Shown here piece by piece: positions 8,635 to 17,179 of a DNA stretch of 44,960 nucleotides (the stretch's first letter is position 1; the number at the start of each line of letters is the position of its first letter). The position numbers and the translations under genes were made by a program. The notes below the pieces were generated by a model, which saw only the letters and a list, made by a program, of their open reading frames with translations, was not told the origin of the DNA and ran no database searches. The stretch lies in contig JABMRT010000138.1 of NCBI GenBank assembly GCA_013202295.1, positions 1 to 44,960 on the forward strand, in the 5' to 3' direction. Source of the DNA: Candidatus Zhuqueibacterota bacterium (GTDB lineage Bacteria > Zhuqueibacterota > QNDG01 > JABMRT01).

Positions 8635-9237
8635 TCAAATCTCATAACTTGTTTCCGTTCTTCCAACCAGCCGCAGTTCAAGAAAGTTTTTAAGCAGGGA
8701 CATTCCACTTTCTGTCAGAATGGATTCGGGGTGGAATTGCACTCCTTCGATGGGATACTCTTTATGTCGCACTCCCATGATCAATCCCTCCTCCGTCCAT
8801 GCAGACACTTCAAAACATTCGGGGAGCGATTCACGTTCGATAATCAGGGAATGATATCGTGTCGCGATGAAGGGATTTTCTAGTCCAGAAAAAACTGTTT
8901 TGCCATCATGATGGATCTTGGAAACTTTTCCATGCACAATTTCCGGAGCACGAATGATATGACCACCAAACGCCTGGCCTATGGATTGATGTCCTAAACA
9001 CACTCCCAGGATTGGTAATTTTCCTGTGAAATGTCGGATCACTTTCAATGAAATCCCCGCATCATCAGGTGTACACGGCCCGGGCGAAACCACAATGGCG
9101 GATGGATTCATCGCCTCGATTTCAGGGATTGTGACTTTGTCATTTCGACGGACTTCAACGATCTCACCCAGCATTCCAAAATATTGATACAGATTATACA
9201 CGAAGGAGTCGTAATTATCAAGCATGAACAGCATCAT
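8635..9237 (-). CDS. trpG: anthranilate synthase component II, glutamine amidotransferase
   Basis: Class I glutamine amidotransferase that supplies ammonia to TrpE for anthranilate synthesis. The triad is visible: C80 in GVCLGHQ, then H169 and E171 in VQFHPES. The oxyanion segment [11 protein letters not shown] (51-61) is also present. Length (200 residues) is normal. Its start overlaps the trpE stop by four bases, which argues for coupled translation. It is the last gene of the trp operon. Such subunits can also serve aminodeoxychorismate synthase (PabA); with no pabB visible here a dual role is possible but unproven. Confidence 0.95.
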   Translation of the reverse strand: MMLFMLDNYDSFVYNLYQYFGMLGEIVEVRRNDKVTIPEIEAMNPSAIVVSPGPCTPDDAGISLKVIRHFTGKLPILGVCLGHQSIGQAFGGHIIRAPEIVHGKVSKIHHDGKTVFSGLENPFIATRYHSLIIERESLPECFEVSAWTEEGLIMGVRHKEYPIEGVQFHPESILTESGMSLLKNFLELRLVGRTETSYEI

Positions 9238-10646
9238 TGACCTCCGATCATTTCAATGGCGTGCATCAGTGCGCGTGCCTTGTTGCATGTTTCCTCATAT
9301 TCCAGATCCGGAACGGAATCCGCCACAATCCCAGCGCCGGCCTGCAGATAACCGATCTCATCCTTGACCAGCATCATGCGAATCGCGATGCACATATCCA
9401 TACTGCCGTTGAATCCGAAATACCCGATGGCTCCGGCGTAGACGCCACGGCGGACCACTTCAAGTTCATCAATAATTTCCATTGAGCGGATCTTCGGTGC
9501 ACCCGACACTGTGCCCGCCGGAAAGGTCGCGCGTATCAAATCAAATGCGTCACAATTTTTGCGAAGCTTGCCCACCACATTGGACACAATATGCATCACT
9601 TTTGTGTATTTTTCAATATAAATCAAATCTGTGGGGTGCACGCTGCCCGCGTCACACACCTGTCCAATATCGTTCCTGGCCAGATCCACGAGCATCACAT
9701 GTTCGGCGCGCTCCTTCTCATCTTTGAGGAGTTCGGCCTCAAATGCCCGATCCTCATCCGGAGTTTTACCGCGCCGCCGGGTACCGGCAAGAGGGCGGAT
9801 CGTGACCTGTTCCTTGTCCAGTTTGACGAGGATTTCAGGAGAGGAGCCTAGCACGTCAAATCCGTTTAATTTTAAATGATACATATAAGGGGACGGATTG
9901 GTCATGCGCAGTGCCTTGTACGCATTCAACGGCGTAGTTGGCATCGGGAACTGAAACCGCTGCGATAGCACAACTTGAAAAACATCCCCGGCAAGGATGT
10001 ACTCCTTGGCTTTTTCCACCATTTCACAATAAGCCTCTTTTGTTGTATTAGAGGTCAATTCCACTTTTGTGCCGGATCCCTGTGGCATATGCCCCAATGG
10101 CTCTTCAATTAGGTTTCGGATCTTTGTCTGCAACACGAGTAGTTTTTCATGGGGATTATCTTCGGCGAATACGACCAGTTCTACGGTCTTATCCAGATGA
10201 TCAAATACCAACATCTCGGATGGAAACATAAAATACAAATCCGGTACATTCAGATTGTCAGGATTTTCATCCGGGATTTCCTCCACCAGCCGGATCGCAT
10301 CATACGCCATGTATCCAACCGCTCCGCCGGAAAAAGAAGCCACCGGTGGCCAGTCCGGTGTGGAGTCCACCATCTCTTTTAATAGCACGAGAGGATCGCT
10401 TTCCACAATCAGAGTTTCATCGTGAACACGGACCTCGGTCTTTCCTCTTCTGGATTTGACTACTGCATAGGGTTCGCCGCCGAGGAACGAATACCGCCCC
10501 CGTTTCTCCACGCTCTCAAGGGATTCATAGAGAAATCCGTGTTCTGTATTATAGTAAAGCTTTTCAAACACAGTCAGCGGCGACACATCCACCGAAATTT
10601 TGTGATGCATCGACTTGACATTCAGTTTTGGGATTTCATGTTGCAT
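9234..10646 (-). CDS. trpE: anthranilate synthase component I
   Basis: Converts chorismate to anthranilate with ammonia from TrpG, the first committed step of tryptophan synthesis. The C-terminal chorismate-binding domain has [25 protein letters not shown] and [11 protein letters not shown]. The N-terminal FLYESLES segment corresponds to the LLES-like region used for tryptophan feedback inhibition. An in-frame ATG lies at 10661, but the ATG at 10646 has GGAG nine bases upstream while the earlier one has none, so 470 residues is preferred. trpE and trpG close this operon, unlike the classical order in which trpE comes first. Confidence 0.94.
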   Translation of the reverse strand: MQHEIPKLNVKSMHHKISVDVSPLTVFEKLYYNTEHGFLYESLESVEKRGRYSFLGGEPYAVVKSRRGKTEVRVHDETLIVESDPLVLLKEMVDSTPDWPPVASFSGGAVGYMAYDAIRLVEEIPDENPDNLNVPDLYFMFPSEMLVFDHLDKTVELVVFAEDNPHEKLLVLQTKIRNLIEEPLGHMPQGSGTKVELTSNTTKEAYCEMVEKAKEYILAGDVFQVVLSQRFQFPMPTTPLNAYKALRMTNPSPYMYHLKLNGFDVLGSSPEILVKLDKEQVTIRPLAGTRRRGKTPDEDRAFEAELLKDEKERAEHVMLVDLARNDIGQVCDAGSVHPTDLIYIEKYTKVMHIVSNVVGKLRKNCDAFDLIRATFPAGTVSGAPKIRSMEIIDELEVVRRGVYAGAIGYFGFNGSMDMCIAIRMMLVKDEIGYLQAGAGIVADSVPDLEYEETCNKARALMHAIEMIGGQ

Positions 10647-10701
10647 CCAATTTCTCTCCATTTATAATTCTTTTTTAATCTGTATTAGTAAGGTCGTATT
10701 T

Positions 10702-10740
10702 CGTTTGTCCGCCATAGCTGTTCTTTAGCGAAGGCGGATC
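10702..10740. repeat. REP-like palindromic repeat, copy A
   Basis: Imperfect palindrome with outer arms tccgcc and ggcgga in the trpE-trpA gap. It is about 80 percent identical to copy B at 14590-14628, also in a gap of the trp operon. Confidence 0.65.
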
Positions 10741-10741
10741 A

Positions 10742-11506
10742 TCATCGAGTGGCATCCTTAAGTTCTCGGATTAATTTTCCAAGGTCTTCCCCGTTTCGGA
10801 TCGCATCAATCACGCGGCTGCCGACAATCAGTCCATCCGCGTGGTCTTTGAGATTAAGGATATGCTCCGGTGTGGAGATTCCAAATCCCACGGCAATGGG
10901 TGTCTTGGTATGGGATTTCACCCGATCGAGAAATCCGGACACATCTCCGGACAAATTCGTTCTGGCGCCGGTGATTCCGGTCAGACTCACACAATAGACA
11001 AATCCTGTGGACGCCTCAGCGATAAGCCGGATACGGTCATCCGAGCTGTTGGGCGTCACGAGGAAAATTGTGTCTACATTTATTGAATGCGCGGCTGCTT
11101 TCCACGACTCGGCTTCTTCGACTGGAAGATCAGGAATGATCAAACCTGTTACGCCCACTTCGGTCATGTCTGTCAGAAGCTTGTCCTGCCCGTACGCCAG
11201 CAGCGGATTGAAATAGGACATGAAAACCAGCGGCACCTTTAAATCCAGATTTCGAATCGCGTTCAGAATAACCGGAAGGGTGGCTCCGTTCTCCAGCCCA
11301 ATCTGGGAGGAAGTTTGAATCGTCGGTCCGTCCGCGATGGGATCGGAAAAAGGAATGCCGATTTCTATAATATCCGCGCCTGCCTCAGCTGTCTCTTTTA
11401 GGCTCTGTATAAAACCGTCAAGGGTTGGAAATCCTGCCGTAAGATACACGATCAGGGCCTTCTCCTTTTTCGCGCGGAGGGCATCAAACTGTTCTTGAAT
11501 TCTCAT
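10742..11506 (-). CDS. trpA: tryptophan synthase alpha subunit
   Basis: Cleaves indole-3-glycerol phosphate to indole and glyceraldehyde 3-phosphate and channels the indole to TrpB. The catalytic pair is present: E48 in [10 protein letters not shown] and D59 in IADGP, matching Glu49 and Asp60 of the Salmonella enzyme. C-terminal phosphate-binding segments GFGIS and DGLIVGSR are clear. Length (254 residues) is slightly short but complete. Its ATG overlaps the trpB stop (ATGA), and GGAGGG precedes it inside trpB, so the two subunits are translationally coupled. Confidence 0.96.
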   Translation of the reverse strand: MRIQEQFDALRAKKEKALIVYLTAGFPTLDGFIQSLKETAEAGADIIEIGIPFSDPIADGPTIQTSSQIGLENGATLPVILNAIRNLDLKVPLVFMSYFNPLLAYGQDKLLTDMTEVGVTGLIIPDLPVEEAESWKAAAHSINVDTIFLVTPNSSDDRIRLIAEASTGFVYCVSLTGITGARTNLSGDVSGFLDRVKSHTKTPIAVGFGISTPEHILNLKDHADGLIVGSRVIDAIRNGEDLGKLIRELKDATR

Positions 11507-12687
11507 ACCAAACCCTCCACAATTTCCAGATCCTTGTCACCCCGGCCAGATATATTCACTACTACGATTTTATCTGGGGACATTTCTTTGGCTGTTTTTA
11601 ATGCCTGCGCCACAGCGTGCGAACTCTCCAGAGCGGGAATGATCCCCTCTATTTCGCATAAGACGCGGAATCCGTTCAACGCTTCTCCATCCGTGATCGG
11701 GACATATTCTACACGGCCCGTATCTTTCAAATGGCTGTGCTCCGGTCCGACACCCGGATAATCCAATCCGGCGGACACGGAATGTGTGTCCTGCACCTGA
11801 CCGTTTTCATCCTGTAATAAATAACTCATCGCGCCGTGCAGCACGCCCGGTTTGCCTTCGCACAATGTCGCGCAATGGCGTCCCAGTTCCACCCCTTCAC
11901 CGGCCGCTTCCACACCGATCATCCGGACGGATTCGTCACCAAGGAGAGAATAGAACATGCCCATTGCATTTGAGCCCCCACCCACGCATGCGATCAGCGC
12001 ATCCGGCAAGCGGCCTTCGATTTCAAGCATTCGGGAACGAATTTCTGTGCCTATGATGGATTGAAAATCGCGCACAATTACAGGGTATGGGTGCGGTCCG
12101 ACCACGGATCCCATGCAGTAAAATGTGTTGGAGATATTGGAGACCCAGTCGCGCATGGCTTCATTGATCGCGTCCTTTAGGGTCTTGGAGCCGGAATCAA
12201 CAGGTCGGACTTCCGTGCCGAGCAGTTCCATACGAAACACATTCATCCGCTGCCGACGCGTGTCCTCGCTTCCCATGTAAACCACGCATTCCAGACCGAG
12301 AAGTGCGCAAGCTGTAGCCGTGGCCACACCGTGCTGACCCGCACCAGTCTCTGCGATAATCCGGGGCTTGCCCATACGCTGAGCCAGCATGACCTGCCCG
12401 ATCGTATTGTTCATCTTGTGCGCGCCAGTGTGCACTAGATCTTCACGCTTCAAATAGATCTTCGCGCCCCCGACCTGTTCGGTCAAACGCTTTGCAAAAT
12501 AGAGCGACGTCGGCCGTCCGGTGTATTCCTTCAAATAATAGAGTAGTTCTTTCTGAAACGCTTCGGACTTGGCAATTTTCTGATATGCCTCCTCCAACTC
12601 ATCTAACGCGCCCATCACCGTTTCCGGCACATAGCGCCCGCCATAAATACCCCAGTGGCCGAGTTTGTCCGGCTGCATTACTGGCAT
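11503..12687 (-). CDS. trpB: tryptophan synthase beta subunit
   Basis: PLP enzyme that condenses indole with serine to give tryptophan in the alpha2beta2 complex with TrpA. The PLP lysine is K91 in HTGAHKMNN and the PLP-phosphate loop is GGGSNAMG. The N-terminus [14 protein letters not shown] and the segment [13 protein letters not shown] mark it as the TrpB1 type that pairs with TrpA, not the TrpB2 type. Length 394 residues. GGAGG stands 4 bases before the ATG. The start overlaps the end of trpF by 10 bases. Confidence 0.97.
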   Translation of the reverse strand: MPVMQPDKLGHWGIYGGRYVPETVMGALDELEEAYQKIAKSEAFQKELLYYLKEYTGRPTSLYFAKRLTEQVGGAKIYLKREDLVHTGAHKMNNTIGQVMLAQRMGKPRIIAETGAGQHGVATATACALLGLECVVYMGSEDTRRQRMNVFRMELLGTEVRPVDSGSKTLKDAINEAMRDWVSNISNTFYCMGSVVGPHPYPVIVRDFQSIIGTEIRSRMLEIEGRLPDALIACVGGGSNAMGMFYSLLGDESVRMIGVEAAGEGVELGRHCATLCEGKPGVLHGAMSYLLQDENGQVQDTHSVSAGLDYPGVGPEHSHLKDTGRVEYVPITDGEALNGFRVLCEIEGIIPALESSHAVAQALKTAKEMSPDKIVVVNISGRGDKDLEIVEGLV

Positions 12688-13280
12688 CTTACCTCCTCAA
12701 TAAATCGTTTTAGTTTTTCAGGATCTTTCTTTCCAGGTCTGGATTCCACACCGCTCGAAACATCTACGCCAAAAGGATGAAGCCGTTCTACTGCCTCCCG
12801 AACATTATCGGGATTCAGTCCTCCCGCCAGGATGTAATCTGCCTTAAATTTTTGGATGATCGACCAGTCAAAAGTCTTGCCGTCACCCGCACCCGGATCA
12901 ATCAGATAATCCATGTCTGGAAACTGCGCTATCTGGTTTTGAATCTCTTTGATGGATGATCTGTCATCAATGCGGATACGTTTGATCATGGGCCAATCCA
13001 ATGCCCGACAGAAATCGATGGACTCATCTCCATGTAACTGGATACGGTCCAGTTGTGTTTTCTGCATCACGTCTCGGACAAAATCAATAGGCTGATCCAT
13101 AAACACCCCGACCGTGATCGGTCCAGGAGGGAGCTTCTGCACAATCCGGCTTACAGTCTGCATATCCACCTGCCGTTTGGACTCCGCGAAAATGAATCCG
13201 AGGAAATCCGCTCCGAGATTCACCGCCAGCAACGCATCTTCCAGGTTCGTTAATCCACATATTTTAATTTTTGTATTCAT
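12678..13280 (-). CDS. trpF: phosphoribosylanthranilate isomerase
   Basis: Amadori isomerisation of phosphoribosylanthranilate to CdRP, step three of the tryptophan pathway. The general base is C8 in KICGLT and the general acid is the Asp in [23 protein letters not shown] and [12 protein letters not shown] are typical (beta/alpha)8 barrel segments. At 200 residues it is full length. No clear ribosome site precedes the ATG. It directly follows the inserted four-helix-bundle gene, so expression may rely on read-through from trpC. Confidence 0.94.
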   Translation of the reverse strand: MNTKIKICGLTNLEDALLAVNLGADFLGFIFAESKRQVDMQTVSRIVQKLPPGPITVGVFMDQPIDFVRDVMQKTQLDRIQLHGDESIDFCRALDWPMIKRIRIDDRSSIKEIQNQIAQFPDMDYLIDPGAGDGKTFDWSIIQKFKADYILAGGLNPDNVREAVERLHPFGVDVSSGVESRPGKKDPEKLKRFIEEVRCQ

Positions 13281-13318
13281 AATGATCTAAAATTTAAAAT
13301 GAAAAATGCCTAAAATTA

Positions 13319-13699
13319 TTATGATCGTGTAATTGAGTTGAATAGAGCCAGTAACTCACCACACTCAATCAAATCTTCTTGAATAATTTCACGATTTATC
13401 ATGCCACATTCAATCAGGATTTCCAGCCAATACTGAGTTTCGCTCGCCTCACTCTCACAAATTCTGATTTTATTTCGAAAGTCCGCTTTACTTCTCGCCC
13501 TATTCGCTTCTCTATAATTTGCTCCGATTGAAGTGCCTGACTTGGTTAACTGATTCCTCAGTACGCGCCCTTCAGGCGTATTAGGAACCTTCCGCGATAT
13601 TTTAATAATGTGAACGGCAAAAACCTTTGTCCGCTTTTCTAACTCCTTCGCAAACTTCTTCACATCATAATCCAAATTTCCACCCATTATTTTAGTCAT
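13319..13699 (-). CDS. four-helix-bundle protein (23S rRNA intervening-sequence type)
   Basis: Belongs by sequence to the small four-helix-bundle family often called 23S rRNA IVS-encoded or S23 proteins. Features are KRTKVFAVHIIKISRKVP, the conserved LTKSGTSIGANYREA (residues 51-65) and a helix ending SEASETQYWLEILIE. Function is not established; relatives are found inside rRNA intervening sequences and scattered in chromosomes. Here it interrupts the trp operon between trpC and trpF, in the same direction. The first ATG at 13699 lies in a copy of the trpC tail, so the next ATG at 13687 (MGGNLDYD) may be the real start. The flanks are very AT-rich, unlike the trp genes, which suggests an acquired gene. 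Confidence 0.85.
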   Translation of the reverse strand: MTKIMGGNLDYDVKKFAKELEKRTKVFAVHIIKISRKVPNTPEGRVLRNQLTKSGTSIGANYREANRARSKADFRNKIRICESEASETQYWLEILIECGMINREIIQEDLIECGELLALFNSITRS

Positions 13700-13718
13700 T
13701 TTACATTTTAGTCATTTT
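13689..13718. repeat. 14-bp direct repeat at the trpC / four-helix-bundle junction
   Basis: The 14-mer attttagtcatttt occurs at 13689-13702 and again at 13705-13718. One copy holds the trpC stop codon, the other the first ATG of the inserted gene. It may be a footprint of insertion. Confidence 0.8.
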
Positions 13719-14487
13719 GAATTCCAATCAAACCTCTTAACTTCTCCCCAATGTCCTCCGCCCTCATCAAACTCGTTCCAACCAAAACCGCATCGAATCC
13801 GGATTCCTCAAGTCGTTCCATATCAGCATGCGTATGAATCCCGCTCTCACTCACAGTAACAATCCCTTCCGGTATTCTGGACTTCAAGTCAATGGATATA
13901 TCCAGTGACACTTCAAACGTCTTTAAATTCCGATTATTAATTCCAATAATGGAAGCACCCGCTTTCAATGCCGCTTCCAATTCTTGACCATCATGAACCT
14001 CAACCAGACAATTCATACCCAATTCTGTGGCTTGCTGGATAAAATCAGCGAGTTCAGATGCGTCTAACACACTGGCAAGCAGGAGGATTGCGTCCGCGCC
14101 AAGCACACATGATTCGAGAATCTGATACGAATCAATGATGAATTCTTTGCGAAGTACAGGCAGATCAACCGTCTGCTTCACAAGCATGGGATAATCATCA
14201 CTCCCCCCGAAAAATTCGGAATCGGTCAGCACACTGATCGTGGAAGCGCCATTCTCTTTATAAGCATTAGCAATCGCTACAGGATCAAAATCCTCCCGAA
14301 TCAGCCCCTCGGATGGAGACTTGCGTTTAATCTCCGCTATTACGGATAGACCTGATTTCTCAAGAGCTCCCTTGAAATCACGAACCTCAGACAATGACTG
14401 CTTCTCCAACTCGGACAATGGAATCTTCCGTTTCTTCTCCATCACCTCTTCGGTCTTAACAGCAATAATTTTTCCCAGGATATTCAT
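13708..14487 (-). CDS. trpC: indole-3-glycerol phosphate synthase
   Basis: Ring closure of CdRP to indole-3-glycerol phosphate, step four of the pathway. Diagnostic segments: VIAEIKRKSPSEG with the catalytic Lys, LRKEFIIDSYQI, LVEVHDGQELEAAL, GINNRNLKTFEV and VSESGI, then GFDAVLVGTSLM at the phosphate site. The ATG at 14487 (MNILGKIIAVK) is preferred over 14508 because it fits the family N-terminus and has a GGA just upstream, giving 259 residues. It is not fused to TrpF. It is followed directly by the inserted four-helix-bundle gene. Confidence 0.95.
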   Translation of the reverse strand: MNILGKIIAVKTEEVMEKKRKIPLSELEKQSLSEVRDFKGALEKSGLSVIAEIKRKSPSEGLIREDFDPVAIANAYKENGASTISVLTDSEFFGGSDDYPMLVKQTVDLPVLRKEFIIDSYQILESCVLGADAILLLASVLDASELADFIQQATELGMNCLVEVHDGQELEAALKAGASIIGINNRNLKTFEVSLDISIDLKSRIPEGIVTVSESGIHTHADMERLEESGFDAVLVGTSLMRAEDIGEKLRGLIGIQND

Positions 14488-14589
14488 TTTATTCCAACCA
14501 CTCATCATTGATATAATTATGCTCTTGGGAGGAAGGGCTGGGCCTTCTCTGCCTATAGCCCCTCGCCTCTTGCCACTTCTTGTGTTCCC

Positions 14590-14628
14590 CGCTTGTCCGC
14601 CGAAGCCGTTTCTTGGCGAAGGCGAATT
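14590..14628. repeat. REP-like palindromic repeat, copy B
   Basis: Second copy of the repeat seen at 10702-10740, here in the 164-base trpD-trpC gap. It keeps ttgtccgcc and gcgaaggcg and differs mainly in the centre. Confidence 0.6.
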
Positions 14629-14651
14629 CCCCTTTAACCATTCCCCATCCC

Positions 14652-15671
14652 TCAGGATGCCATCGCCTTTGTCAACTCTTTTAAGCTTTCCACGACTTTT
14701 AATGCTCTACTTGAATCAATCGACTCTGCTGCCATCTTAATCCCATCCATATGACTGGATGCCAGTCCCGCCACATAAATTACCGCGCCTGCATTTACCA
14801 GAACCATATCGCGTTTCGGTCCCTTTGCGCCGTTCAGAATGTCCATCGTGATCTTCGCGTTCTCAGTTGCATCTCCGCCCTTGATGTCATCCATAGTAAC
14901 CTTGAGAAGTCCCAGATCTTCAGGAGTGATATTATGGGTTAGGACAGATCCATTCTTCAACTCGCTGATCTGAGTTTCACCTGTAAGGGTGATCTCATCC
15001 AGGCCGCTGCCATGTACAACCATCACATGCTCGGAGCCCAATTGCTTCAGCACATTGGCAAGTGGTTCGGTCAGATCAGGACTGAACACACCCATCACCT
15101 GTCGTTTGGCTCCCGCCGGATTGGTTAACGGACCGAGAATATTGAAAATCGTACGCACACCCATCTCACAACGCGGCCCAATCGCATATTTCATCGCAGG
15201 ATGAAGTAGCGGCGCAAACAAAAATCCAATGCCGGTTTCATCAATGCACTGCCCCATCTGCTCAGGAGATATCTCAATGTGAACTCCCAATTCTTTAAAC
15301 AAATCCGCACTGCCGCATTGACTCGATACAGATCGATTGCCATGCTTGGCCACCTTGCATCCCGCACCCGCCGCAACAAATGCGCTCACTGTGGAAATAT
15401 TATTCGTGCCACTGTTGTCACCTCCTGTACCGCAGGTATCAACAAGATGACTCTCTTTGCATGTAACCACATTCACCTTCTCCCGCATGGATCTTGCAAA
15501 CCCGGTGATCTCATCAATCGTCTCACCCTTGAGCCGAAGCGCCACAAGCAATGCTGCGATCTGCGCGTCAGTCGCCTCGCCACCCATAATGAAATTGGCC
15601 ACATTATAAGATTCCTGTAAAGTTAAATTCTGCCCTTCAATGGTTTTCTGAATCGCTTCCTTGATTGCCAT
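14652..15671 (-). CDS. trpD: anthranilate phosphoribosyltransferase
   Basis: Transfers phosphoribose from PRPP to anthranilate, step two of the pathway. Clear motifs: DTCGTGGDNSGTNNIST (PRPP/Mg site), KHGNRSVSSQCGSAD (anthranilate site), GPLTNPAGAKRQVMGVF and VHGSGLDE. An in-frame ATG at 15683 contains the GGAGGG that serves the ATG at 15671, so the latter (MAIKEAIQ) is chosen, giving 339 residues. It is the first structural gene behind the trp attenuator. It is not fused to TrpG. Confidence 0.96.
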   Translation of the reverse strand: MAIKEAIQKTIEGQNLTLQESYNVANFIMGGEATDAQIAALLVALRLKGETIDEITGFARSMREKVNVVTCKESHLVDTCGTGGDNSGTNNISTVSAFVAAGAGCKVAKHGNRSVSSQCGSADLFKELGVHIEISPEQMGQCIDETGIGFLFAPLLHPAMKYAIGPRCEMGVRTIFNILGPLTNPAGAKRQVMGVFSPDLTEPLANVLKQLGSEHVMVVHGSGLDEITLTGETQISELKNGSVLTHNITPEDLGLLKVTMDDIKGGDATENAKITMDILNGAKGPKRDMVLVNAGAVIYVAGLASSHMDGIKMAAESIDSSRALKVVESLKELTKAMAS

Positions 15672-15733
15672 TGTTCCCTCCATTATATAAAAACATCCAA
15701 CCTCAAATAGCTTTCTACCAATTTGAGGATCAC

Positions 15734-15767
15734 AAAAAAAACCGCGAGGTTTCAGTTTCCCGCGGTT
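15734..15767 (-). terminator. trp attenuator: leader terminator with competing antiterminator
   Basis: The minus-strand terminator has arms AACCGCG and CGCGGTT (plus 15761-15767 and 15740-15746) and seven T, and lies between trpL and trpD. A rival pairing is perfect over nine bases: plus 15782-15790 (gcgggaaac) with 15755-15763 (gtttcccgc). It would consume part of the terminator stem. A third pairing, 15833-15838 with 15804-15809, joins the end of the trpL region to the segment before the antiterminator arm. This is the 1:2, 2:3, 3:4 layout of ribosome-stalling attenuators. Confidence 0.88.
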
Positions 15768-15838
15768 ACAAAAACAAAAAGGCGGGAAACCGGTTGTCAG
15801 GCCCCACCTTAATATGTTAAATCAGAACGTAGAGGTGG

Positions 15839-15895
15839 TCACCAAAGTGGAGTCCACCACCACCAGAAATGCATATATGTATTTATTGTTTTCAT
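15839..15895 (-). CDS. trpL: trp operon leader peptide with four consecutive Trp codons
   Basis: An 18-codon frame reads MKTINTYMHFWWWWTPLW and then TGA; translation could also begin at the inner ATG (15874), giving 11 residues. Five of the last eight residues are Trp, encoded by four TGG in a row plus the last codon. A terminator and a competing hairpin follow within 75 bases, and trpD starts 168 bases after the leader stop. When charged tRNA-Trp is scarce the ribosome should stall on the TGG run and let the antiterminator form. No strong ribosome site is seen before either ATG. A weak promoter-like pair (TTGCAT, 16 bases, TATCTT) lies upstream near 15930-15970. Confidence 0.88.
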   Translation of the reverse strand: MKTINTYMHFWWWWTPLW

Positions 15896-16019
15896 AAGTT
15901 TATATTTAATATCAATTCCAGTGTTTCTTCTTGGAGTAACAAGATACGCAATTAATTTAATAATGCAAGTGAAATATTTCTAACTAATATATGAATAATA
16001 ATACTCCTCTTCAATTTTT

Positions 16020-17096
16020 CTATTTATTGTTGTCTCCCTGTGTCAACAACAGCAGTCCCTGCACCATCGGCGGCCATTCGGTGACGCTGCCTTTCCTGGA
16101 AGACCACATGGTAAAAAGATGCCCCAGCATTTTAGGATCATCCTGCTTCAGACTGTATTCGATCAGGGCTTTAGAAGAGACGAGATTGCGCCAGCTGCAT
16201 GGCAATACCCGGAATCCCTTTTCGAGAAACATCGGGACAGATAAATATCCGTCCATTGGAGAAGGATATACATCCATGGTTTCATAATGCCAGTCGCACA
16301 TGATGATGTCTTTGGGCACCAAGTCGATTGCTGGATGTGTGCCGTTGGCGCTGGCTTCCCAGGTTCCAAACGTAATTTTTTCACTGTCAATAAAGCGGTC
16401 CGCCCACATCAACATTTCACATCCTTTTGTCACAAGATGATCATGAATTTCATTGACGACTTTAGCGTACACCTCCGCCGGATCTTTGTCTTTGGTGGCG
16501 GTTGCATGTTTGTCAGTAAGCAGAAACACTTCATCCATTCCTACATGGAAGGCGTCTGCGTAAAAGGCATCGATGATTTCATCCAACAAAGCGAATACAA
16601 TTTCATTCACCTTGGGATTCATCGGATCCCATTCGCGGCAGTAGATGCTGTCATTGTTTGCATAGACGCCGGGAGTCAGGTCCAGTTCAGGATATTCAGT
16701 AAGCAGTGGAAAAGTCTCTTTGGCCCACGACTGATGAGCAAGACATTGAAATTGTGGAATGACCTTAATGCCGTGGCTATTGCAGAGTTTTACGAATTTC
16801 TGGGCGGCTTTCGGCGTGATCGGATTTTTCGAACGAATGAGCTCCGGATGTGATTTAAACTTTAAATCATAATCAATTTCAAAAATGAGAACATTCAGCC
16901 CCATTTTTGCCAATTGTGGGATTTCCATTGCCAGAGTGTCCATGTCTGAATCGGATGCATAGTTTAACACATGGAGCGCTCGCCAGGTTTCACCTGGCCC
17001 CGGCCCAGCTTTCTGCGAATATGGAGTCATTAATCTTGAGCACGATACCATCAGAACAAAAATTGTTAAAATTAGAGTCAGTTTGACTGATTGCAT
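16020..17096 (-). CDS. GH20-like glycoside hydrolase, lipoprotein
   Basis: Probable beta-N-acetylhexosaminidase-type enzyme. The signal peptide ends in a lipobox (LMVSC19), so it is predicted to be lipid-anchored. The (beta/alpha)8 domain shows the GH20 hallmark Asp-Glu pair D188-E189 in FHVGMDEVF, where Asp orients the substrate acetamido group and Glu is the acid. KVIPQFQCLAHQSW (111-124) resembles the strand carrying the catalytic-site His. The usual GH20 N-terminal alpha/beta domain is missing, so it is a single-domain version. GGGAGGT precedes the ATG. It is last in a three-gene run with the Gfo/Idh and AKR genes. Substrate unknown. Confidence 0.8.
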   Translation of the reverse strand: MQSVKLTLILTIFVLMVSCSRLMTPYSQKAGPGPGETWRALHVLNYASDSDMDTLAMEIPQLAKMGLNVLIFEIDYDLKFKSHPELIRSKNPITPKAAQKFVKLCNSHGIKVIPQFQCLAHQSWAKETFPLLTEYPELDLTPGVYANNDSIYCREWDPMNPKVNEIVFALLDEIIDAFYADAFHVGMDEVFLLTDKHATATKDKDPAEVYAKVVNEIHDHLVTKGCEMLMWADRFIDSEKITFGTWEASANGTHPAIDLVPKDIIMCDWHYETMDVYPSPMDGYLSVPMFLEKGFRVLPCSWRNLVSSKALIEYSLKQDDPKMLGHLFTMWSSRKGSVTEWPPMVQGLLLLTQGDNNK

Positions 17097-17179
17097 AATG
17101 TTACCTCCCTTTGTTGAAATTATATTTTATTGGATTTGACAGAATGATTAAAAAAAAGACTCCTTTACCAATCAAGCTA

